NCBI GenBank assembly: GCA_902728285.1
Contig: CACVBU010000085.1
Location: 65,742-129,741 of the forward strand
Direction: 5' to 3'
Length of the DNA stretch: 64,000 bases
Source: Clytia hemisphaerica
Taxonomy: Eukaryota > Cnidaria > Hydrozoa > Leptothecata > Clytiidae
Below are positions 40,939 to 52,900 of the stretch, piece after piece (the stretch's first letter is position 1; the number at the start of each line of letters is the position of its first letter). The notes under the pieces are model-generated. The model saw nothing but the letters and a program-made list of their open reading frames with translations. It was not told the origin of the DNA and made no database searches. The position numbers and the translations under genes were made by a program.

Positions 40939-43900
40939 ATGCTGCGTTACAATTTCCGTCCCAGTTTGGTGGACCATGCCCAAATCATGATATTGGTTCG
41001 ATCATTTTACAATTGCTCCGATCAGGATCATAATTTTGTGTTACGGAAACTTGGAGTTTTCTCATATGCTACCATTAAAGATAGTGATCGAAGGTTATTA
41101 TTGAGGTTTACTAAAGGATATAATAGAGATGTTTTGGAATGGGGTCGCATCCAGCTTCATAGAAGACCGTTAGGTTTCATCGGAGTCGCATGTCTATCCA
41201 ATGATCCTGTCCAACAACCCAAAGACTATGACCGAATAGTTCACCGGTTTGATAATTTGATCAGTCAGTATGAATCATTTTTATATGACTCAAGATGTAT
41301 TATTGTTGGACCTGAAAACCCATCTATCGAGAATTTACGTAAAGACATTATTTATTTGCCCATCACTGAATTGGATATTACAGATGGGTTTGAGAAAGCT
41401 GTGGCAGATTTTATTTCATCTTTGTTTGTGATTTTGGAATCTAAACGTGTGGAAAAGATCAGTGAGAATTTCGAACGAATGGTCATGCCATCAGCTCCTT
41501 GTGAACAAGAACAAACCATCTCTGATGCTGATACAAGGTAATTTATTTTGAACTTTTTTGAAAGCTTAAATTTTAAGATTTTTTCTGTAAATAAGCCTCT
41601 ATTTAAATGGTTTAGTGCTACTGCGGCCATTGATTTGGATGCAATGCAACATGATCAGGTTGATAAACCTTAAAAAAATTTCTTCACGTACTGACTGGGT
41701 GATAAAAAACTGGCTTTTTATTTTTTACATCATTAAGCAGACAAAACGTTTTTAGGTTTACGCTCGCTTTTTTCCATAAAACGAAAAATGAAACCACCAG
41801 ACACATGATTTTTTGTATGGTTCAATGGGGGATTCTCCATTGCACCATTATCTTGTCTTGTTCCTTAAAAGAGCACCTGTGAAAAGGAAGTAACTTTACT
41901 GAACACTTTTCATTTCATCTGTGTATGTTTGCTAATTTTCTATTTAGACAAATGAAGCGCAAATGTTTAGGACGTAATAAGAAGATACTGGCAGACTTGT
42001 GCTTGATGGCCGGTCTGTATCCAGAATCTCTGGTTCATTATAACAATTCCGTTGAACATTTACGTAATGTTAATGATTACCTATGGATGGGTGCTGGTTT
42101 GGAAGGTGTATGTGCTGCGTCCAACATCATGACAATAGGGGATCAAGCCCTCAAAACAAGCCGTTACACGCGTGGATTAGTCATTGATCAAACCAACATT
42201 CAAATCAACGTAACTACGGACAACGCGTTCGAGGAACAATTGAGAAATATGACCATCCTTGATGATAATGGAATGATAGCCAAATATAGCGAATGTTTGA
42301 GTTGTTTTAAGAGATTCAGTTCGACTGGACCACTAGAAATGGAAAGCCACTTTAAATTCATTCGAGCTCTCATCCGCATGCAGGTTAGTGTTGTGTTTAG
42401 TAAGTTTACATTCAAATTAACTTCACATAGCGTGTTTTGTATACTGGAGTCTCTGTAACTCGAACTCACACGGGGAACATAAGTTTGTTAGAGTTAAGTA
42501 TAATTTCGAGTTATGGAGTAAGGTTTATAAGGCTTAATAAACTGAAAGAACTAGAAAAATTGTTTGAGACATGCGAGTTATAGAGGTTCGAGCTGAAGAG
42601 TTTCCACTGTATAACAAAAATTTTAATATTCCATTTCAGAAAAAATTGGAGGTGGCACAAGTGATCCAATGTTTGTTGTTACTCCCTATCTCATCCAACC
42701 TTAATGAAGTTGAAAAGGTATGCATTGTTTCTAGGAGCTGATCCCCCGAAATTCTACTCTTACTTTCAAATCTTGTTTTATTGAAAAAAAGTCTATGTGT
42801 ATTCTCTGCATACTAAAACTTGCCATGGTATAATAATAATAATAATAATATCTTTCCTCAGAGTTAAAAAGTAATAGTAAATAATAAATATATTTATAAA
42901 TATGTTTTAAACTCTATTGAGGTTGGCGCCCGTGGAGCGCCAGGATTTTCTTTCCACCATCATTATGAGTGCATCTGACTCACTCAGTCCATACAACTTT
43001 GCATCTCTGATGACTTCACGGTATGTCGAATTCGTTACACCTGGTTTCTTTTTTAGACCAGGGTGGTACTGTTCGAAAGTTAACTTTTTTATGTAGCATT
43101 CGTTTGAAGCTCGGGTGCAGTGTGCAATCCAGTTGTATTGCTGATTTTGAAGGTACTTAAAAAGCGAAGGCCGGTCGATAAAATTTTTGATTTGCTCATT
43201 TGAGTAAAGTAGTTTTTTGAATGTTCCTTTTTTTCCATCATTTGTTGTATATTCAATCAGTTCAGGTTTGCGTTGATTACCTCCTCTGACTAGGTAACGT
43301 AAGAATTTGATATATTGACTCTCAATATGATCGAATTGTTTCTTGGTCAATGCCCAGCACTGACATCCATACATGAGACGGGAGCGAACAAGTGATTCGA
43401 GGTATAGAACTCTGGTGTGAAGTTTGATTTTATAATTCGTGAAGAAAGGTTTCAATTCGTAAAATTTGCAAATGGCTGAGGTGATGCGATGCTCTATTTC
43501 AATATCTCCTGTTGAACTGTTGTCATATTCGATAAATGCTCCCAGGTATTTGAATGATATTGAGTTTCTAATTGGGATCCCATTCAAGGTTATAATTGAC
43601 TGTGGATATATGTCGTTTATAGTTGGTTTTCCTAATTTCCAGTTTAGAATAAGGGTTTCGGTTTTATCCGGATTGAGTTTTAGACAGTATTCAACAAATA
43701 CTTCGTTCAATATCTCAATCATTTTCTCGAGATCTCCAATGCACCAAGCTGCTAGGACAATGTCGTCGGCATATCCTAGCCATAAAAGAAGTAGAATTCC
43801 TGCTATGGCATATTCGGTTCCAGTGACTTCAGTAGGAATTTTGTAGGGGATATCAACAAATCGAATTCCAGCTTCACGACACCTCTGCTGAAATATTTCA

Positions 43901-46900
43901 AGTGTGTGGTTAGCGTAGATATTGTATAAAAGAGGGCTTTCGGGTCCGCCTTGTCTGACTCCCGAGGTAGTTTCAAAGATTATAGAACAACCTTTCATTG
44001 AACAGTTAGTTTTATCATACATATCTTCAATGATTTTGAACATTGTTAGGTTTCCAAAGTATCCTTGGACAATGGTGAATAGCCAATCTCTACGGATGTG
44101 GTCGAAAGCAGCGGACAAATCAACCATGCCGATAAAAAGTTCTTTTTGTTGTTTTCGCGCCCATTGATGAATTCTTTTCAGACAATAGATACCGTCCGTG
44201 CATCCTCTCCCTGGTCGAAATCCCATTTGTCCTTCATTCAGTATATCATCATAAAAGTTGAGACATCTATTCAAAACAATGTTCACAAGTACTTTGGTCA
44301 AAATACTCGATAAGGTAATTCCACGGTATTTCGTTTGATCACGGGGAGAGCCTTTATTTTTGAATATGGCACTTATTTCTCCTTTGCCAAAATAGTCTGG
44401 AACTTTTCTATTTTCCCAGATGTCATTGAAAGATTTGTGGATAGTTGTTTTGAATTCGTTACTTTCAAGACTGAGTTTTAGTAGTTCAGCGGAAATATCA
44501 TAACTTGCTTTGTTATTACGAAGTCTGGTAATAGCTTTGGTTATTTCATCTATGGTGGGTGGAAGATCATTTATATCTAACGGTTGATCTCGTGGTAATG
44601 GTAGTGAAAGTGGGTACATTTAGTTGATCAGGGTTGAAATGGTCGCGAAAATGTTCGAGTAGACCAGGACAGTCTAATTGGCGGGGTTTTTTTCTGTGAA
44701 TTTTCGCTTGTTCTTTAGCGATTTTATAGGATTGGGCGATGTCACGAGCAGTTTGTGCAGCGGTAAACTTAGATGCTTCATTTGCGTAGTGTTTATTTCG
44801 TAGGAGTGATACTCGTTTACGAATCTTCCTTTGAGTTGCTCGATATTGCTTTTTATCGTGTTTGATGTGGTATAGTTTTCTTCGCTCGAGGAGTTCTTTC
44901 AGTTCATAATCGTTATCCCATGGAAACGGTTGTTTTTGGGTTTTGTTGATACGAGGAAGGAATTCTTCGGCCGATAGTTGTATGGTTTTGATTATGGTTT
45001 CTGGTGATACTTGTTGTGTAGGTGAAAGATTTCCTGTTAGGGATTTGACAAAGTTTTCTTTATTATTTCGTGTGAGGTTTTTGAAATCGAACTTCTTAGA
45101 TATTGAATTTGTATACTTTGAAGTTTTTAACAATGTTTTGTGTTTTGGTGTTTTAAAACGTGTAACAACAAGTTTATGATCACTGTGAAAATCATAGGAT
45201 CTACGGACACGACAGTCTAAACAAAAGCGTTGAAGAAATTTGTTGGTAATGGCGAGGTCATATATCTTTCTGGTACGGTTATCGTTGCTATACCAAGTAT
45301 ATGAATTTGCGGGTTTGTGTCGAAAGTACGTGTTCAGAATAGGTGACTGAAATTCTGCACAGAAACGAACCAATCGATTTCCATTGTCGTTATGTTGGGC
45401 GTCTTCAAGCGATTGACCATGAAAGTAAGTGGCTTTATGACGAATGACTGTGGTTGTTGCGTTAAAATCACCGAGTATAATTAGTTGTCGTTTACATTCA
45501 ATATTTGACAGTTTTTTCAGATCTTTCCAGAATTCATCCTTCATTGAATCACTGGATTTTTCAGTCGGGCCATATGCGGCAATAACTCGAAGGGATAGTC
45601 CCCAAACTGATAAATCTGCATACATAAGTCGAGATGAGATACCTTCGATTGATTCAATAACGATGCTGTTGTGTTTCTTTAAGATAAGTGCGACACCTTG
45701 TTCCCGTTTGCGAACAAATCCTGACCAGTGCATCTGGTAGTCTTTGAAATCTAAGCAGTCTTTACCGAGTAATCGTGTCTCTTGTAAAGAACATATGTCG
45801 AGTCTACTTTGTCGGACATTGTCAATAGTGTGTTTGATTTCGAGGGGGTTAGAGTTTTCTTGTAACGACCGTACATTGATGGTTCCGCATCGCCAGAAAT
45901 GATTTTTTTTGTTGGACATGAAAGTAGGTTGATGGTGGTTGATAATCGTATCTCTGTTAGTTGTTGAATTGGAGCTCCGAGATATGAAACTTCTCCAATT
46001 GACAAATAGAAATTACTCATTCCATTGTCGCGAGTGTTGTTCGGTACGGATTGGTTACCGCTTTTTACGGGTTGGTTACCGCTTTTTCAGGATCGCATCT
46101 GAAAGAACAACGGTGGCCGTGCCCGTATATAGTACTTAATATATGATTTCCTTTTTTTCCAGATCGACTTTTCATCTGTTTTATCTTCCATCCATGAACA
46201 ACTATCATTGCATCGAAAAGCAGCTTTTTACCGAAGACGTGCCGCCATGTATTACGTACAGAGTAACCCTGGAAAACCAGCGCTTGCTAAGGTTCATTAT
46301 TATGTTATAAGCATTTTGTTGTATTTATAGTAAATTGCCCTTTAACTTGCTTGAAGTTTAAATCTAAAATAAGACTCGTACTTTTCAAGATTGCTTTTGA
46401 ATTATGAACATTGGTCAAATCTACACATGTTCTTCAAATTCAGCCTTTTTATTATCTTATTTTGTTGTTCTCCATCATAGGCGATGTCTTACCTTCAAGA
46501 AGTTTGTCCTTCATACAAATTACAAATGGAACAACCCACCAACGTCGAAAAGAAGCACGGTATCTACTTCTTTGTTCAAAAGATTCTTTGAATAGTTTGT
46601 CAGCGAATATGTAAAATCTACAATGTAACAGCTTGTCAGGGTGTACCGCACAATAGAGAAAAGTCGATGTTCGATATCTGAAATGTTTTTTTTCGCTAAC
46701 TTTTAGACTCTAATAAAGGCTGGCCATCCATCCAGTTGATCATTTTGCTGGACATGTTGAATATCACGCGAAAGCTAGGAAACAAGCTGGACAGTGTCAG
46801 GTATATCAATCGAAATCTTAACGGGTTGTTAAACATATTCTTTTTTTTTATGATATAGAAAGAGAAAGGGGCCGTACCTCTATGCTGACAACGTGGAGTA

Positions 46901-49900
46901 GACAATAGAATTTCTTTTGAAATAGAATTTTGTGCTCGCGCGGTGTAAGAAAGCCTTTTTTTTTTGTTTTAAAATGCTGTGTAAGCAAATATTAGGAGAT
47001 ACGTTAAATAATGTCCTTCAATTAACCAAGCACTCGTACTTTTGAGAAGGTGAAAACAAGATGTCAAATACGATTTCTGTCAAACTGGTATCATGATTTT
47101 CTTGGTAGGAACTCCTACCAGGGATCGGCTTTACTTACATTCTACCAAAGCCGTCAAAGCCCGATTTAACCATTCGGGTTTTACATCATTGGTATTATTA
47201 CCTTTTTTAGGTTGCTCTGTTTCATTTTGGAAAGATATGGGGATCACTTGAACCCTGAAACACATTCTGAATTGGTGGATTTACTGGAGGAGTTTTCTGA
47301 TGATACAAGCCCTCTCGTTAATGAGACGAAGGATGACGTTGTTCAATTGATCCGCCCTCTACCAATCATTAGGTATGGTGTGTTTTTAATAACTTTTATT
47401 CATTATAGCACAAGATGATTGAGTACAGATTGAGTGCGGTGAAAAAAACGACCAAAGACTTTATCTTGTGAGCTCATAAAATTGACGTCATTTGATCATA
47501 GATCCCAGTAAATTCTAACAACTCTAGCCTAATCCCCCTTTTATGACGCCTTGGTCTGAGGGCTAATATATCCAGCCTTGACCCATGACGTTTCGTTTTA
47601 GCTTTGATAAGATAATAAAGTAATAATAATTTAATTGGATTAATTTTTGCGATGTTAATTTGCATTTTCACAAATTTTTGCCATTTTCGCAAAATAAACC
47701 TCGAGAAACGCGAAATCGCGTGAGATCGATGGCTCGTAAAAATAAATTGGTGCAAAATTCTTATTTTTTAATTGTTTTTTGGCGTTTTTATGGTCATTTC
47801 AGGAAATCTTATGCTGATTCCCGAAAATTGATCGGATTAAAATAGTATTAATGTAATTTTAAATACTTACCCTGAAGACGTTTTTACACAGGGGGGGGCA
47901 AGCAGTTAGTACAGAACACTATGTGTACTAACTGATTTTTGGAAAAATCTGTACCCCACCACCACCCCCTGTCACTTAGTACACCGTGTACTAACTGTCT
48001 TTGACCTTGCTCAATATATATACCTCCCCCCAAAATAAGGATCCGTCTCTCTACGGTGCATTCCAGGTGAATTTCACACCCCAGGGAGGTTTTATGAGGT
48101 GTATTTTTACGTTTTTACCTGTCTTTACCAGGTTTTTACCACTAACTACTTTCAAACAAATAAAAATATAACAAATTATGGAGTAGGTCAACCGCAGTGG
48201 GGGGAAAAATTGATGAATAATTTTTTTTTCAAAATGAATATTTACCAGTTTGTCAATGAAAACACTAGTAAACCTAGTTAAAGTGACAATAATGACTTTC
48301 CAGAAACATTTTTTAGACAGAAAGCACAGCATGTTTGTTCAGCAACTTATCCACCATCTTTAGATAATTTTCTATTTTTCCCAATTATGGATCGGATGAT
48401 CGGATTACCAAAACAAAACAGAAAACGTTCGAAAGTTCGAAATTTTCAAATTCGAATGTTTTATTTTGAATATTTCTAAGAGTTCTAAGAGTTCCTTGTA
48501 ATGTTATGTGTCAAGCTGTTAAAAAGTATTCCTGACTGTCCTAGAAAGAAGATACATAAAAAAGATAGAACCATAAACCTCTCATAAACTGATAACAGTA
48601 AAAATCTGAGAAATCTAGTTTAAAATTCTCGTTTTGAAAACAGTTAATACACCTTTTTTCTTCCAAAACTCTGTATACACCACCCCTTTTGGCAGTTAGT
48701 ACACAGGTGTACTAACTGCATTTTGAAAATTTGAAAAATGGACCCACCACGGTACTAAGTGTCATGGGTGTCGTGTACTAACTGCTTGCCCCCCCCCCCT
48801 GTTTTACACTGTCATTTTATTTCAACTGTATTTCTTTTAGAGATTTCGCTGCGAAAAGATTGGCCCATTATTTGCAACCTTTAAAAGTGAAGAAAGCAGA
48901 AAGTGACGGTCCTTTCATTTTTTCGGCCCTTTCCTCGAAGATGAAGAAGGATGAAGGAGGTTAGTCACTCTTTGTACTAGTCAAGTGCGAAGTTCTTTTT
49001 GACAAATTTTTTCGTTGACATTTGGTTCGTCAACACTGGATTTACCTTAAAAGGGAACTAATTTTCGCGAGAATTGATTTCCGCTTTTTTCGTTGTTTTT
49101 CGGCAAAACTGTGCGAAAATTTGAACCCGCGAATTATAAATTTGGCCATTTGTCATCTTAGATGATTATGGTGACATAAAAATTTGAAAAATTCCTAAGA
49201 AAATGAAAGAAATGTACTAAATAGGTCAAAACTGCGAAAATTAATCCCCGTGAAATGCGAATTTTTCGGTTTACTCCGACCGCGAAAATTAGTTCCCGTT
49301 TAATATAGTCCCCTTAAGGTAGGATCTTATTTCCATCGTTTAATTTCATTTTTCAGACATCATTTGGGTTTCTGGTGACGTTTCGGAAGTTGCTATGGTT
49401 GTGGATAACCCTCTACCCGCTGAAATTAAAGTCAATAACATGGTATAAAATATAGTTTTATCCATTCTCTTTTTTCCCAGTCTCTCTTCGTATCGCTAGT
49501 ATCTAATAATCATTTGGCAACTCGGTTTACTAATATTGCAATCGACACCCGATCAGAACATTCTGCGCTTGAACTTAATGCAAAGTCACCTCCTTCTCCG
49601 AATACCAATTACTCAAAGAATGGATCTGGGTCACACAAAATTAAAGTCTGACACATTGAATTTTTCTTTTTTATGACAGACTTTAATTACCGAGGGTACG
49701 GAATTCGAAGCGCATCCAGCGACACTTGCATTGCCAGCAGATTCCGGCAGTTTTCCTTTCATGTTGCTTGGCACTCCTATCAAACCTGGTTCACTGAGTA
49801 TCAAAGGTAATATTATAGTGTCCTCCAAAATTTTCTAAAAAATGAATTGACAGTAGTCGCTATATAACTGCAAAATATTAATTTTCATATTAATTTTTCA

Positions 49901-52900
49901 AATTGTCGTTTTCTATATAATTATTTATTTCGAAATGACTTCCAGTCCACAGTCGGTTACTGCGATTCCTTTATCTCAGAACTTTTGAAATAATGAATAC
50001 TCATGAAGCCGACCACAACAACAAAAGTGAAGTGTTATTCCTTCGTATGCAGGTTACCGTGTAGAAGTATTGGGAATTTCGAACGTGGTGCTTCTTCCCG
50101 AACCAATCACAGTGGAAGTCACTCCTATGCTTCCCATCCTGAAACTGAGTAGCACTTTACCACGAGCGCCGAATTCAAGTTCACTCAATCCTGAAGATAA
50201 ACATTATCAAACGCTTTTTACATCAGCAAACCTCTATCGTGGACACAGGTAAAGTATATTCGATAACTTCAAAGCCGAACCTTAGGAGGGACCTAGAGAA
50301 ACCCTTAATTCGTCTTATATTTTCTATTCTCTTTTCTTTTAGCTGTACAGGACAAGTAACGCTGGAAAATGCTGGGAAAGTTGCGGTGACAAAGCTTGAC
50401 ATCAAACTGAATAAACCAAAAGGTTTTTTTTGGATTTTTCACTAGAAAAAGCTATGATCCCCTTTTTACGACATTACTCTTTTTTTTTGTAAGAATATCT
50501 TTATTAGAACACAAGGGTGAAATTCACGGATTTCAAAAGATGCTGATTATCAGGACTATGACTCCAAACTTATTGGCTCTTGTAGAAAATGTGTAAAATG
50601 CTTTCAGAGAGGCTGTGATTGTTAAGATATTTTTTCCCTACTAGAGGTGAATGTGATTTTCAACGAAGAGCAAGTTCAAAAGCAATTACCATTAGCTCCT
50701 GGAGATTCCATACACCTTGATGTGGTTATCATGCCCGAAGCTTCGTGGAAACTGTACAATAACAAAGATAAGATTGAAACGATGCTCATCATGTCATACT
50801 CTTGCGAAGAAGGTGAACAAGGAGGATACACCAGGGAAATTTATTGGGTGACCATAATTAAAGTCATGCCATCACTTGAGTTCTCTAACCTAGAGCTCTT
50901 TGAAATTGAAAGGTTAGTGTAGTAGTTTGATATTTCGAGAACTTCAGTTTATATATCTTTTGCAGATTTCAATGTTCTGGAAGTGTTGTTACGCTATAAC
51001 TTTCATGTTAAATGTTTATATTCATGCTTTTGTGCCATACTTTTATTTTTAGACAACCTGACCTTTGTTTGATTTGCTTTGATGTTGAAAATATGACTTC
51101 GATATCAATGAACGTCGTGTGTGCCGTAGAAAATAATGACCCTGAAACTGCAGGTAATTAATGGTTGCTTATTCGTTTATCTAATAAAGTTCCTTCAATG
51201 ATGTTAAGGGGAATCCTTGTTGAATTTGTTTTTTTTTCTTGTTTAGATATCAGCTCCTTCTCGACACTACTGGAGGATTTAGACATTGTATTGGAATCCA
51301 AAAAGAAGACGAGGTGAAATTTTATACCCTCTCCTCTAAGTTTTCAAATTTATCCTTCTTCTAAGTTCAAAATTTCCCGTTCAACCGATTCACTGACTTC
51401 ATTTCTTTCTACAGCGTGGAAGTCAGCTTTCCAAGGATCTCCTTACCGCTCCCTCCCAAGTTCAAAAGACAGGTTTGATTTTTATTGAGCTAATAATCAA
51501 AAATTAACTGCTGTTGTTAAGAAACGTTTCAACCATGTGTCTTGGATCCAAATACCTTATGTCGTGTTAATTTAATCGACCTTTACCCAAGATAATTATC
51601 AGAAATGTCCTACCAACAATCTCAAATATCCGATAGATATCAGAAATACCCACGGCCAGTCTACAAAATGTTGGTAAAAACAGACATATTTTTTCTTTGT
51701 TTCATCACTTTGACAAAGGTAATGTCGTTTTTTTGTATTTTTTGTAGTAGCAAATAATGATGGTCTTTTTTTATTTTGCAGACCATAGAAGATGTTTACG
51801 AGAAGTTTGTGAGCCAATCAATTTGCTTCAAATGGAGGTTGAAAGACACCAACTACAGTGGTGTGACGTATTTTCAAAATCTGAAGATCACACCAGAAAT
51901 GGTTCCTGTGCTGAAGCCAAAACATTTGAACATCAGTAAGCTGTTTTTCTAAACCATTTTGTAGGACTAACGAATTGAATTTATTGCATAATGAGTTTTT
52001 CTAATTGACGTGTATTCGTATACTTTAATGGGATAAACTCTCGCGGGGATAAAATTTCGCGGATTTCGCGGATTTTGGTGTCATCCGCTAAAATCCGCGA
52101 AATTAAGTCCCAATGGAAATTTTGAAGGGTAAACAAAACTCAAAATATTTCAAATAAATACTATTTGAATTGTTACTGGCATCAAAGAGGCGCTAAACCT
52201 CTGAAGCTAAACCTTTTTTTGTGAATAAGATTTATGCCAGTTTATGCTCTTCTTGGAATCCTGTCTATAGATATACTATTTTTCAATTCAACACTTTCTC
52301 TTACAGATATTCGAGTCAATGATAATCGAATAAAAGATGGGGAATTTCTTCCGATTCCAAAAAATAGCATGGTCTGCATTTCTGTGGTACTTACTAATTT
52401 TCATGGTATGTTCCTTTATACATGCACTTTTCATTACTTATCAAGCTGTTATTTTACTTTAACCCAGGTCTACAACGCTCACACGCCAAGTCCTTTCAGC
52501 AATTAAATTCCCCCTTGTATTAGGGAAGTTTTAATTAGAATCATGAAATTTTGATTTAGGCCATTTGCGCCTTTCTGATTGGAAAAATAATGAAATTTTC
52601 TTTCCACGACAGAATTGGACATAGATGATATCACATTACACGTCAACCCATACCAAAGATGCCATCGTAGCGTGGAAGCGATGAACCAACTCTGTCTACC
52701 TTCTGGAATTATGAATAAAGGCATCAAAAAGGTCTCACAATTTTCAAATGATTAATTTTTCAACCTAGACATGCTTCTAAACATGTTTTGTTTTCTTTTT
52801 GTTGAAGTTTTCCAGCAATCGAAACTGGACTTGTCAGCAATTTCTCTTGAGGTTTTCAGTAAGCTACACGCTTTTTTGCAAGAAAAATTTTATAAGAAAA

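Larger units (their letters stand above)
42830..46133 (-). mobile_element. RTE-like LINE inserted antisense in TRAPPC9 intron 3
   Basis: About 3.3 kb, reading on the minus strand. A 5' UTR-like segment (about 46133-45920) contains a duplicated GGTAACC-centred motif. An endonuclease frame and a reverse-transcriptase frame follow, overlapping by 53 bp. The 3' end carries a short AT-rich UTR and an (ATT)n tail at 42830-42850. Microsatellite tails and an endonuclease-RT layout without an ORF1 fit RTE-type elements. Removing it would leave an intron of about 140 bp, similar to its neighbours. I could not confirm a target-site duplication. Confidence 0.8.

Noticed and set aside
41616..41658. Possible 43-nt extra exon in TRAPPC9
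   Set aside because: It has plausible splice sites but would shift the frame, whereas direct joining of 41537 to 41948 matches the family perfectly.
46404..46614. Two overlapping small open frames
   Set aside because: They are shadows covering TRAPPC9 exon 5 (46481-46559), whose correct frame ends at a donor before the apparent stop.
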